Shown: piece after piece, positions 33,022 to 41,271 of the stretch
Position numbering within the stretch: the stretch's first letter is position 1
Layout of the letters: every line of letters begins with the position of its first letter
Assembly: GCA_009881125.1 (NCBI GenBank)
Contig: WXFH01000028.1
Location: forward strand, 1 to 43,671
DNA: 43,671 bases
Origin: Acidaminobacter sp.
Lineage (GTDB): Bacteria > Bacillota_A > Clostridia > Peptostreptococcales > Acidaminobacteraceae
Direction: 5' to 3'
Made by a program: the position numbers and the translations under genes
The notes under the pieces: model-generated
The model's input: only the letters and a program-made list of their open reading frames with translations
The model's database searches: none
What the model was told of the DNA's origin: nothing

Positions 33022-34971
33022 ATGATCAGAAAGTATCCTAATCTTTGTAAACCCATTCAAATAGGAAACGTGCATTTCAGAAACCGCATGTTCGGCGCGC
33101 CTATGGGTGGCACAGACATTACAGCGGACTGCACGATCGGGCGCGCCTCCACAGCCTTCTACGAACTTAGAGCCAAAGGCGGCGCAGCTTCCGTAACGGT
33201 GAGTGAGCTGGTGGTTCATCCGGAAACGGAAGGGTCACATATGTTTCATTTGGATCTGCAGACAGTGGGTGCACTGTCCAGTTTTACTTACACTGCGGAC
33301 GCCATCAGACGTCACGGTGCCATTGCCAGTGTGGAGCTATCCCACTCAGGCCAGTATGCGGGCACCTATCTGACAGATAAGGATAAGAAAAAGGGGCTCA
33401 ATCAGTGGGGTCCAAGCGAAGGAGTGCGGCCTGACGGTCTTGAAGTCAAGGCGCTCACTGAAGCTATGATCGCGGAAATTGTGGAAGCCTACGGAACCAG
33501 CGCCGCGCTGGCGAAACGGGCCGGCTTTGAAATGGTGATGGTCCACGGTGGCCATGGTTGGCTAATTAATCAGTTCCTGTCCCCTTATTTCAATAAGCGG
33601 GCGGATCACTATGGCGGAAGCCTGGAGAACCGCGTGCGGTTTGCACAAGAAGTTCTGGACAGCGTCCGAAAAGCTGTAGGACCCGGTTTTCCCATTGAAT
33701 TTCGCATGAGCGGCTCAGAGCTGTTTGATGGCGGCTATGACCTCACTGAGGGCATTGAAATTGCCAAACTTTTGGAATCAAGGATTGACCTGCTTCATGT
33801 GTCAGCGGGCACCTATCAGCGCGGATTTGGCGTGACCCATCCGTCCATGTTTCTGCCGCATGGGAGCAATGTCTATCTGGCGGCAGAGATTAAGAAGCAT
33901 GTGGGTGTACCTGTTGCGACCATCGGCGGACTGAATGATCCGGAGATGATGGAAGAGATTGTCGCGTCCGGCAAGGCGGATATTGTTGAAATGGCAAGGG
34001 CGCTGCTGGCGGATCCTGAACTGCCAAAGAAGGTCATGACCAACCGGGATGACCACATCATTCACTGCCTCCGCTGCTTTACCTGTATGGCGGAGCGGGC
34101 AATGACGGCGACCAGGCGCTGTACAGTCAACCCGCTCATAGGGAGGGAGCTGGACGGCATGGAAATCCTGCCGGCGGCAAAATCGAAGAAGGTGCTGGTG
34201 GTAGGCGCCGGTCCGGCCGGTCTTCAAGCGGCGCTGACGGCCGCGCGCAGAGGACACAAGGTCATGCTCTGTGAGAAGGGTGATGAGGTCGGCGGCATTC
34301 TGGTGGGTGAACAGGCAATCCCGTTCAAGCACGAGATGTACAAGCTGGGCGTCACCCTTGGTAAGCTGGCGGAAGAGGCAGGCGTAGAAATCAGGCTCAA
34401 TACGGTCGTGACGAAGGCATACGCAGATCAGGAGAACGCGGATGCTATCCTTTTGGCGCCCGGTTCCGCGCCTATCCTGCCTCCAATTCCGGGGCTGGAT
34501 GGAGACAATGTCATTGTGGTAAATGACTTGCATCACCGCCGGGATGAAGTGAGCGATCAGGTCGTTGTGCTCGGCGGCGGCCTGGCGGGCTGCGAGGCGG
34601 CGATCCATTTTGCGCGTGAGGGCAAACAGGTGCATTTGGTGGAAATGCGGGCAGAGCTTGCGCCAGACGCGAATATCCGACACCGTCCGCTTCTTTTGGG
34701 AGAGATCGAGGCGCGCGGCATTAAGGTTCTTACCGGCCACAAAGCAGTGCGTGTCCAGTCCGAGGGCCTGGCTTGCTTAGACCTGGAGGGCAGGGAAGTA
34801 CTGGTGCCCGGGACGACCATAATTTGTGCTGCAGGGCAGCGTCCACGCCGCGATGTCGTGAACGCGCTTTGGGACAGCGCTCTGGAAGTGGCTCAAATTG
34901 GCGACTGCGTCAAGGCGTCAACCATTACGACGGCCATTTATCAAGGGCATCATGCGGCTATGGATCTGTAA
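33022..34971 (+). CDS. NADH:flavin oxidoreductase of the 2-enoate / 2,4-dienoyl-CoA reductase family
   Basis: 649 residues from the ATG at 33022, preceded by AAGGAGG; an in-frame ATG 54 bases earlier is rejected. The N-terminal OYE-like FMN barrel (about 1-345: PIQIGNVHFRNRMFGAPM, VHGGHGWLINQFLSPYFNKRADHYGGSLENR) is followed by the Fe-S cysteines CLRCFTC and RRCTVNP (about 355-375). An FAD/NAD(P) domain follows (VLVVGAGPAGLQAA and VVVLGGGLAGCEAA). This is the layout of clostridial 2-enoate reductase, BaiCD/BaiH and FadH. It reduces an activated carbon-carbon double bond. With a divergent PadR regulator, an aromatic enoate such as a cinnamate is a reasonable guess; a bile acid or dienoyl-CoA substrate is the alternative. 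Confidence 0.9.
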   Translation: MIRKYPNLCKPIQIGNVHFRNRMFGAPMGGTDITADCTIGRASTAFYELRAKGGAASVTVSELVVHPETEGSHMFHLDLQTVGALSSFTYTADAIRRHGAIASVELSHSGQYAGTYLTDKDKKKGLNQWGPSEGVRPDGLEVKALTEAMIAEIVEAYGTSAALAKRAGFEMVMVHGGHGWLINQFLSPYFNKRADHYGGSLENRVRFAQEVLDSVRKAVGPGFPIEFRMSGSELFDGGYDLTEGIEIAKLLESRIDLLHVSAGTYQRGFGVTHPSMFLPHGSNVYLAAEIKKHVGVPVATIGGLNDPEMMEEIVASGKADIVEMARALLADPELPKKVMTNRDDHIIHCLRCFTCMAERAMTATRRCTVNPLIGRELDGMEILPAAKSKKVLVVGAGPAGLQAALTAARRGHKVMLCEKGDEVGGILVGEQAIPFKHEMYKLGVTLGKLAEEAGVEIRLNTVVTKAYADQENADAILLAPGSAPILPPIPGLDGDNVIVVNDLHHRRDEVSDQVVVLGGGLAGCEAAIHFAREGKQVHLVEMRAELAPDANIRHRPLLLGEIEARGIKVLTGHKAVRVQSEGLACLDLEGREVLVPGTTIICAAGQRPRRDVVNALWDSALEVAQIGDCVKASTITTAIYQGHHAAMDL

Positions 34972-35068
34972 TTCAGTGGTTGTAAAGGGCTTGGATGTCT
35001 CACTGTTTGATGCAAGACAATTTATGATGTGCTAAGCTGTGTTAAATTGAAGCGGTTGAAGTAGAGAA

Positions 35069-35156
35069 GACCATCGGCAGAGTCTTAAAGCGTTCTCAGA
35101 GAAGCTTAAAGATCTTGAAGCGTTCTTAAAGAAGCTTAAAGATCTTGCCGATGGTC
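35069..35156. repeat. Hairpin element with GACCATCGGCA ends and an internal 31-bp duplication
   Basis: GACCATCGGCA (35069-35079) and TGCCGATGGTC (35146-35156) are exact inverted repeats. Between them a unit of about 31 bp (AAGCGTTCT...AAGATCTTG) occurs twice in tandem with small differences. The ends match those of the smaller element at 22761-22813. Confidence 0.65.
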
Positions 35157-35204
35157 TCATGGTTTTACAATATGTGCGATTCGAGGGCAGGGCAAGCCTC
35201 CATC

Positions 35205-35242
35205 ATAAAAAAAACCATGACATTGTCATGATCTTTTTTTTG
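35205..35242. terminator. Two-way terminator downstream of the flavoenzyme gene
   Basis: Run of A, ATGACA-T-TGTCAT, run of T. It resembles the terminator at 29571-29609. The remaining sequence from 34972 to 35400 holds only the repeat element and this hairpin; an open frame through 35159-35386 has no ribosome site and reads through the hairpin. Confidence 0.75.
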
Positions 35243-35404
35243 GAAACGTTCACAGAGATTGATATGTTCAACGATTTGAAGGAAGAGAAGGGCGCATTAT
35301 CTGTCTGTATAACAATTGTTTTCAAGAAAAACGTTGAATTTTCAATGCTTTCGTGCGGATTTTACTATGCGAAAGATGAGCAATAAATATATGAAAAATC
35401 AGAC

Positions 35405-35442
35405 TTGACAAAATCCTATTCAGGATGTAACCTGTATACAAG
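35405..35442 (+). promoter_or_regulatory. gntR promoter with a TGTATACA operator half
   Basis: TTGACA (35405-35410), 17-bp spacer, TAACCT (35428-35433). The palindrome TGTATACA (35433-35440) follows immediately and shares its core GTATAC with the three sites upstream of the TRAP operon, so the regulator probably controls its own gene. Confidence 0.65.
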
Positions 35443-35505
35443 TTGAATGCAACGCGAGATAGTTAGATAGATAGAAAAAAGGGGGAGGTTGAAATAGGCG
35501 CGCGG

Positions 35506-36189
35506 TTGAGTGTTAATGCCATAAACAGCGGTAACGGTTTAAACAATCTAGCTCAAGACGCATACCGACAGATAAAAAAGTCGATTGTGGATAATGAATT
35601 TAAACCGGGAGATTTTCTCAGTGAGAATGCTCTTGCTCAAGCACTTGGAATGAGTAGGACACCTATTCGTGAAGCGATCAAAGTTTTAGCAAGCGAGGGG
35701 CTTCTTGAAATTCACAAAGGAGTGGGAGCATTAATTAAACATATAACATTGAAGGAAATTCATGATATTTTCGAGGTTCGCACAGCACTTGAATGTATCG
35801 CGGTGGATTCAGCACTGGATCGTATTACATCTCAAGAACTGGATATCTTGGAGAAAAGTTGGGTCGATGTTCGTGGTGAGGTACTTTCAGGGAAATCAGT
35901 AGGATGGGATATACTCTCGGAACTAGATTCACGGCTGCATGAGTTTCTTTTAACAAAGTGTGACAACGACTTCATTATCGATATTATTAGTAGTATTCGA
36001 ACGAAAATCAATCGTTTTCAGAAAATCTCTGCGTCATCCTTGGGTAATGAAATGGACACAATTAATCAGCATTTGGAAATTATCCGACTGATGAGAAATC
36101 ATGATGCTGAAGGATTGAAAAACGAGCTTAAACGACATATCTTATTGGCAGAGGAACTGATTTTTAAAAACCCAAATATAAAAATTTAA
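35506..36189 (+). CDS. GntR-family (FadR/FCD subgroup) regulator
   Basis: 227 residues counted from a TTG at 35506. The start is uncertain: GGGGGAGG at 35481-35488 is 17 bases away and no ATG or GTG is better placed in frame. The N-terminal winged helix (DAYRQIKKSIVDNEFKPGDFLSE, in parts: LAQALGMSRTPIREAI is the recognition region, about residues 46-61) is followed by an all-helical FCD ligand-binding domain (about 85-220). FCD regulators bind small organic acids, often with a metal held by Asp/His residues, and usually repress the adjacent catabolic genes. Three GTATAC double sites between it and dctP, plus one at its own promoter, are the likely operators. The inducer is probably the imported hydroxy acid or a product. 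Confidence 0.88.
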   Translation: MSVNAINSGNGLNNLAQDAYRQIKKSIVDNEFKPGDFLSENALAQALGMSRTPIREAIKVLASEGLLEIHKGVGALIKHITLKEIHDIFEVRTALECIAVDSALDRITSQELDILEKSWVDVRGEVLSGKSVGWDILSELDSRLHEFLLTKCDNDFIIDIISSIRTKINRFQKISASSLGNEMDTINQHLEIIRLMRNHDAEGLKNELKRHILLAEELIFKNPNIKI

Positions 36190-36190
36190 T

Positions 36191-36510
36191 TTTAAAGAAG
36201 TTATGAAACTAATATTTGTCGTTGAAAGTCCGGTAATATTTTATTGCTTTGGTTGTATACAGGTGGTATACATGTCGCGATTTTGCAATAAAAATTTTTA
36301 AAGAAGTTATGAAGTTAATATTTGTCGTTAAAACTCGGAAAAATTTTTTTGGTTTGGTTGTATACAAGTGGTATACATATTACGATTTTGCTGTAAAACA
36401 TTTGAAAGAAGTTACGAAGCTAGTATTTGTCGTTGATAAGCCGAAAAGTTTTTTTGTCTAAGTTGTATACAAGTAGTATACATATAACGATTTTGCAGTA
36501 AAGATTTTAA
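36191..36510 (+). promoter_or_regulatory. Three tandem promoter-operator repeats of about 105 bp before the TRAP operon
   Basis: Three direct repeats start near 36191, 36297 and 36401, with the first bases of a fourth at about 36506. Each contains TTGTATACA followed by a second GTATAC eleven bases on (GTATAC-N5-GTATAC): 36253-36273, 36358-36378 and 36463-36483, exactly 105 bp apart. In each repeat the second GTATAC supplies a TATACA -10 box with a TTGxxT -35 17 bp upstream (TTGCTT 36244, TTGGTT 36349, TTGTCT 36454). So the array reads as three promoters, each covered by an operator. The regulator is most likely the adjacent GntR protein. Confidence 0.8.
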
Positions 36511-36595
36511 AGAAAGTGAGTTTGAAAGGAGGAAAACTTGAAAGAGTAAAGTTTGAAACAAGGTGTTTGCAAAACAAATCTGAGGAGGAGTAAGA

Positions 36596-37639
36596 ATGAA
36601 ACGAAAAGCACTAGCAATCTTTATGGTATTGGCGATTGTAATTGGATCTCTTTCAGGATGCAACAAACCTTCTGATGCAAATGCATCAGAAGCTGCGATA
36701 TCACCGACAGCTTCTGAGGAAAAGATTATCATCAAGCTGGGTCATGTTGAGCCGGAAGATCGATCCACTCATAAAGCAACATTGGAATTTAAAAAATATG
36801 TTGAAGAACAATCTGGTGGAAAAATAAGTGTTGAAATATACCCCAATGGTCAGTTGGGCGGGGATCGCCAGATGCTGGAATCAGTCGCGTTAGGCACAAT
36901 TCAAATGACCATTCCTTCGACATCTGTTCTCACAACTTATGACCCAAAATTTGGCATATTGGATATGCCTTTCATATTCAATGATGTCGATACATGCTTC
37001 AAAGCCCTTGATGGGGATGTAGGTCAGACGCTGGATGTGATTTTGCCTACAGTGGGCATGAAGAATTTTGGTTACAGCTATAACGGCGCTCGCAGCATGT
37101 CGAATAATTTACGGCCGATCAACTCACCTGAGGATCTAGTGGGAATCAAAATGCGTGTTATGGAAAGCCCAGTATTTATCGATCTTTTCAAACATTTAGG
37201 TGCTAATCCAACACCTATGAGTTTTGGAGAGGTGTTCACAGCTCTGCAGCAAGGGACCGTGGATGCCCAGGAAAACTCGCCTTCTTTGGTTTATTCCATG
37301 AAATTCAATGAAGTGCAGAAATACTACAGCCTCACAAACCATGTACAGGGAATCCTAGCCAACGTTATCAATGATAAATTCTTCGCCAGCCTGCCTGCAG
37401 ATCAACAGAAGATCGTTCAAGAAGGGGCAGTAAAGTTTCTGGTACAGAAACAAAGACAATTGGAAATTGATGATACCGAAATGTTTCTTCAGAAACTGGT
37501 TGATAGTGGCATGATTATCAATGAAATTAAACCGGAAAATCACCAGAAGTTCGTAGATGCCCTCAAGCCTATGTATGAAAAATACAGCAAGGAAATTGGC
37601 CAGGAAATGTTTGATATGATTGCGAAACATAACCAATAG
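36596..37639 (+). CDS. dctP: TRAP transporter substrate-binding lipoprotein (DctP family)
   Basis: 347 residues. A lipoprotein signal peptide ends in the lipobox LSGC with Cys22. The mature protein is a DctP-type binding protein: IKLGHVEPEDRSTHKATLEF at the start, GGDRQMLESVALGTIQM, the conserved binding-site helix KMRVMESPVF whose arginine holds the ligand carboxylate, and PTPMSFGEVFTALQQGTVDAQEN. It captures an organic acid outside the membrane for the DctQM channel. GAGGAG precedes the ATG. First structural gene of the operon, followed by a GC-rich hairpin that probably lets it be made in excess over the membrane subunits. Confidence 0.93.
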   Translation: MKRKALAIFMVLAIVIGSLSGCNKPSDANASEAAISPTASEEKIIIKLGHVEPEDRSTHKATLEFKKYVEEQSGGKISVEIYPNGQLGGDRQMLESVALGTIQMTIPSTSVLTTYDPKFGILDMPFIFNDVDTCFKALDGDVGQTLDVILPTVGMKNFGYSYNGARSMSNNLRPINSPEDLVGIKMRVMESPVFIDLFKHLGANPTPMSFGEVFTALQQGTVDAQENSPSLVYSMKFNEVQKYYSLTNHVQGILANVINDKFFASLPADQQKIVQEGAVKFLVQKQRQLEIDDTEMFLQKLVDSGMIINEIKPENHQKFVDALKPMYEKYSKEIGQEMFDMIAKHNQ

Positions 37640-37654
37640 ATCATATCTTTGATT

Positions 37655-37680
37655 GGCGGGGCAGCATAAGCTGCTCCGCC
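37655..37680 (+). promoter_or_regulatory. Intra-operon hairpin after dctP
   Basis: GGCGGGGCAGC-ATAA-GCTGCTCCGCC, one G-T pair, with no T run. Hairpins like this protect the 3' end of an upstream mRNA from decay or partly stop polymerase, raising the amount of binding protein. Confidence 0.65.
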
Positions 37681-37720
37681 GGTTCAAAAAAATGTAATCC
37701 GAAAAGTAAAGGGGTGTGAT

Positions 37721-38212
37721 ATGAAAATGATCCTTAAAAAATATGATAAGGCTGAGGAATACGTGCTTATTGGGAGTCTTGTCCTGACAGCCACTTTGGT
37801 GTTCATCCAAGTTATCATGCGTTATGTTTTTAATGCTTCATTATCTTGGAGTGAGGAGTTGACCAGATACATATTCATTTGGCAGATTTGGTTGGGTGCA
37901 AGTATTGGTTTGAGGGACAAAAAGCACATTAGGGTTGAAGTAATTCAGAGTGTGTTAAAGCCAAATATGGCCTTGTTAATGGATATCCTGGCAAATTTAA
38001 TTTGGATGGCTGCGTGTACATATTTTGTTTACAATGGTTTCCAGTTAGTGTTTGACTTGATCCAGAAGAATTCTGTATCTACTGCTCTGCGTATTCCTCT
38101 TTGGACGGTCTATGCTGCTCTTCCTGTCAGTTGCTTTGTTATTGTTATCCGACAAGTGTTGCATCTCAGGGAGGATATCAACAAGCTATTCTACTTAAAA
38201 AGGGGGGCATAA
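37721..38212 (+). CDS. dctQ: TRAP transporter small membrane subunit (DctQ family)
   Basis: 163 residues with four membrane helices (about 15-38, 47-65, 85-108, 127-148). The loop FNASLSWSEELTRYIFIWQIWLGA contains the conserved W-x-EE-x-x-R-Y pattern of DctQ, and IGLRDKKHIRVEV follows. Together with DctM and the lipoprotein it forms a sodium-driven high-affinity uptake system for organic acids. The DctM start lies four bases after its stop. Confidence 0.92.
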   Translation: MKMILKKYDKAEEYVLIGSLVLTATLVFIQVIMRYVFNASLSWSEELTRYIFIWQIWLGASIGLRDKKHIRVEVIQSVLKPNMALLMDILANLIWMAACTYFVYNGFQLVFDLIQKNSVSTALRIPLWTVYAALPVSCFVIVIRQVLHLREDINKLFYLKRGA

Positions 38213-38215
38213 AAC

Positions 38216-39496
38216 GTGGAAGCTTTGATGCTGTTTGGCTCGTTCATACTCTTCATCACTATTGGTGTTCCCATTGGCTTTGCTATCGGGATATCAACAT
38301 TATGTACTCTGGCGCTTTACACGAATATTCCTCTGGTCATGGTGGCTCAGAATGCCATTGCCGGGTGTGATTCCTTTCCCTTGATGGCAATTCCTTTCTT
38401 TATTCTGGCTGGGAACCTCATGAGTACAGGGGGGGTAGCCAAGCGTCTGCTGGAATTTGCATCCATGTTGTTCGGCGCAATTACCGGTGGCCTTGCCATG
38501 GTGACCACAGTGTCTTGTATGTTTTTCGCAGCTATTTCAGGTTCGGCGATGGCGACCACCTCTGCCATTGGTTCTTTTATGATCCCGGCTATGAAGGAAA
38601 AGGGATACGATAAAGGCTTTAGCGCGGCTCTTGCCGCAGCGGCTGGGACTATAGGCGTAATTATTCCCCCTAGTATCCCCCTGGTCATTTACGGGGTTGT
38701 CACCGGCACATCCATAAGTGATCTCTTCATTGCCGGCTTAATTCCAGGCATTCTGATGGGGCTCATGTTGATCATCACTTGCTATTTCCTCTCAAAGAAA
38801 AATGGTTATAAGGGAACAGGTGAATGGCCGACTGTCCGTCAGGTATGGAAATCATTTAAATCCGCAATATGGGCGCTGTTAGCACCGGTGGTAGTTTTGG
38901 GCGGAATCTATTCCGGTGTATTTACACCCACAGAAGCCGCTGTAATTGCCGTTTTCTATTCCCTCATCATTGGAGTGTTCGTATACAAGGAACTGGACAG
39001 GAAAGGGATCTATAAGGCACTATACGATACAGTTATCATCAACGGAGTCACCACGTTTATGGTAGGGTTTTCAATGGCTTTCGCCAGCTATCTGAGCCTT
39101 CAGCAGTTACCTGCAGCTATTGCATCAACCTTGCTGAGCATCACGAGTAATCCAATTCTGCTGCTATTGATCATTAACCTGTTCTTATTAGTTCTGGGAT
39201 GTCTGATTGACAATATTCCTGCGACTATCATCCTTTCACCGATTTTACTACCAGTTGTGACGGCCTTGGGGATGTCTCCTGTCACCTTCGGAATCATGCT
39301 GACTATGAATTTGGCTATCGGCTTTATAACCCCACCTTACGGGATCAATCTCTTTGTAGCCATGGCGGTGGGAAATCTTAAGATGGGTGAAATGCTGAAA
39401 TACATTGGATGGTTCTTCGGCGCATTGATAATAGCTTTGGGATTTACTGCATATCTGCCGACAACAACAATGTTTCTGGTGAATGCTCTGAAATGA
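38216..39496 (+). CDS. dctM: TRAP transporter large membrane subunit (DctM family)
   Basis: 426 residues from a GTG at 38216 after AAGGGGGG; an ATG four codons later is an alternative. About 12 membrane helices. DctM landmarks are present: PLMAIPFFILAGNLM, the GSAMATTSAIGSFMIPAM hairpin, GTIGVIIPPSIPLVIYGV and GFITPPYGINLFVA. It is the ion-coupled channel subunit. All three TRAP parts are complete. The following gene starts 138 bp downstream after AT-rich spacer without a terminator. Confidence 0.94.
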   Translation: MEALMLFGSFILFITIGVPIGFAIGISTLCTLALYTNIPLVMVAQNAIAGCDSFPLMAIPFFILAGNLMSTGGVAKRLLEFASMLFGAITGGLAMVTTVSCMFFAAISGSAMATTSAIGSFMIPAMKEKGYDKGFSAALAAAAGTIGVIIPPSIPLVIYGVVTGTSISDLFIAGLIPGILMGLMLIITCYFLSKKNGYKGTGEWPTVRQVWKSFKSAIWALLAPVVVLGGIYSGVFTPTEAAVIAVFYSLIIGVFVYKELDRKGIYKALYDTVIINGVTTFMVGFSMAFASYLSLQQLPAAIASTLLSITSNPILLLLIINLFLLVLGCLIDNIPATIILSPILLPVVTALGMSPVTFGIMLTMNLAIGFITPPYGINLFVAMAVGNLKMGEMLKYIGWFFGALIIALGFTAYLPTTTMFLVNALK

Positions 39497-39634
39497 TGTA
39501 GTTCAAAGTCCTAATGCATTCACTTAATTGACTTCATAATAATGATCATAAACCTATTTTTAATTATTTTTGAACTGACATTCTCATCAATAAAAGGAGA
39601 ATTTCGAAGAATATTTCACACACAGGAGGTTCAC

Positions 39635-40840
39635 ATGCAACTAACACAGGAACAAATGGATATGTTAAATGGCAAATATGGGGATGGTACAGCTATCGCC
39701 ATGAAGATTCAAGTTGGAATCGGAGAATCTTTCGGAGCAACGCGGATGGTTCCCATCACCCGAGCCCATGTGGCTCTGAGCAATCAGGAAGCAGACTTGT
39801 GGTTTGCAGAAAAACTGCTGAACGCCGGGGCCAAATGTCGTATAGCGCCCACGGTCAATCCTGGCTTCTGTTTATCCTATTTTAAGAATGCTGGAATGGT
39901 TTCCACTGAGAATGCAGACCTAATGCAGCGGACACATAATGCATATAAGAACTTAGGGGCAGTCCTCTCTTATAACTGTACTCCATATTTGGGCAGCAAC
40001 ATCCCGCTATTTGGTGAAATTACTGCTTTTTCAGAATCCAGCGCCACGCCGTACATCAACTCCGTATGGGGAGCCAGAAGCAACCGTGAGGGAGCCAACA
40101 GTGCACTTTGTGCAGCCATTACGGGATTTGTGCCGGAGTACGGACTTCTGCTGGACGAGAATCGAAAGGGTGATATCTTGGTTGAAGTCCAAGCGGATAT
40201 GAAGTCGGATTTTGAATATCAGCTACTGGGCTACATGGGCAAAAAAATCGGGAACGGGATTCCTGTATTTACTGGTCTGCCAAAAAGGATATCGCCTGAG
40301 GCATTGATGAATTTAGGAGCTCAGCTGAATACCTCTGGGGCTTACGCAATGTACCATATAGCAGGCTTCACTCCAGAGGCGCCGACTTTGGAAGTCGCCT
40401 TTGGCGGTAAGGAGCCCCTCAGAAGAGTGGTCATTACCAATGAAGAACTTGCAGAAATTCTGGAAGAAATATCAGAACCAGGAAACAGAAAAATCGATTT
40501 TGCAATGTTTGGATGTCCTCATTTCAGCTTGAACCAGGTTCAGGAAATTTCTAAATTGGTGGAAGGGAAAACATTGAAAGCGGAGATGTGGATTCTGACC
40601 TCCAGCACGACAAAAGAGATGGCTGTTCGAATGGGGATCGATACCATCATCGAAAGAGCAGGGGGGCATATTGTGGAGGATACCTGTCCGGATCAGCCTT
40701 GTTGGAATCATCTGAATGGAAAAATTGGCGTCACGGAGTCGCCGAAATGCGCCTATTATCCAAAAAGAAGGGGTATCAACTTCGTTGTCCGTAATCTTAA
40801 GGAGTCCGTAGAAGCCGCACTGACTGGGGAGGTTCGCTGA
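39635..40840 (+). CDS. Aconitase X catalytic (large) subunit
   Basis: 401 residues from the ATG at 39635, which follows CAGGAGG; the frame is open upstream but uncoded. The AcnX core is evident: LTQEQMDMLNGKYG at the start, the RAHVALSNQEADLWF region, GSNIPLFGEITAFSESSATPYINSVWGARSNREGANSA (in parts: GEITAFSESSA, NSVWGARSNREG) and the cysteines in FGCPHFS and DTCPDQPC. Known AcnX enzymes dehydrate hydroxy acids: cis-3-hydroxy-L-proline in bacteria and mevalonate 5-phosphate in archaea, using an iron-sulfur cluster or metal. Here the large and small parts are separate genes whose ends overlap by one base. The true substrate is not given by the sequence. Confidence 0.88.
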   Translation: MQLTQEQMDMLNGKYGDGTAIAMKIQVGIGESFGATRMVPITRAHVALSNQEADLWFAEKLLNAGAKCRIAPTVNPGFCLSYFKNAGMVSTENADLMQRTHNAYKNLGAVLSYNCTPYLGSNIPLFGEITAFSESSATPYINSVWGARSNREGANSALCAAITGFVPEYGLLLDENRKGDILVEVQADMKSDFEYQLLGYMGKKIGNGIPVFTGLPKRISPEALMNLGAQLNTSGAYAMYHIAGFTPEAPTLEVAFGGKEPLRRVVITNEELAEILEEISEPGNRKIDFAMFGCPHFSLNQVQEISKLVEGKTLKAEMWILTSSTTKEMAVRMGIDTIIERAGGHIVEDTCPDQPCWNHLNGKIGVTESPKCAYYPKRRGINFVVRNLKESVEAALTGEVR

Positions 40841-41247
40841 TGAATAACAATACATTTACATGCCATAAAATTTCCGAGGGCATTGCCGAAGGAGGAGCAC
40901 TGATTTCCACAGATGATATCATGTTTTACCTGATTGATCCAAAAACCGGCGTAGTTATAGAAAAAGGTCATGCTCTAGAAGGAAAGAGCGTATCCGGCAA
41001 GATTTTGATTTTCCCAGGGGGTAAGGGCAGCTCTGTGGTCCAAGCGGATGGCTTATATCAGCTATCCATTAATAACAATTCTCCCAAAGCCATGATCATA
41101 CAGAATCCTGAAACAGTACTGGTTGCAAGCGCCATCATTATGGAGATGCCAATGGTGGATCGATTGGTCCCGGAATTCTACAGCGAGATTGTCGATGGGG
41201 ATCTGATTCGGGTGGATGCAAATAATGGAACGGTAACTAAACTATAA
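40840..41247 (+). CDS. Aconitase X swivel (small) subunit, DUF126 family
   Basis: 135 residues. The N-terminal ISEGIAEGGALISTDDIMFYLIDPKTGVV and the GKILIFPGGKGSSVV segment are the DUF126/AcnX swivelling domain that closes the active site; many bacterial AcnX proteins carry it fused in front of the large domain. The ATG overlaps the stop of the large subunit (TGATG), so the two are made in equal amounts. The next gene follows after 24 bp. Confidence 0.9.
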   Translation: MNNNTFTCHKISEGIAEGGALISTDDIMFYLIDPKTGVVIEKGHALEGKSVSGKILIFPGGKGSSVVQADGLYQLSINNNSPKAMIIQNPETVLVASAIIMEMPMVDRLVPEFYSEIVDGDLIRVDANNGTVTKL

Positions 41248-41271
41248 TATACAACAGCGTCGGAGGTTGGT

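Noticed and set aside
35159..35386. 75-residue open frame after the flavoenzyme gene
   Set aside because: No ribosome site, and it reads through the ATGACA/TGTCAT terminator hairpin.
36191..36510. Small reading frame (36249-36461) across the tandem repeats
   Set aside because: It is open only because the repeat unit length is divisible by three; it has no ribosome site and encodes the repeat three times in low-complexity sequence. The operator/promoter reading fits better.
39635..41247. Confident naming as cis-3-hydroxy-L-proline dehydratase (lhpI)
   Set aside because: Family membership is clear, but the usual hydroxyproline-pathway partners are missing and the AcnX family has more than one known substrate.
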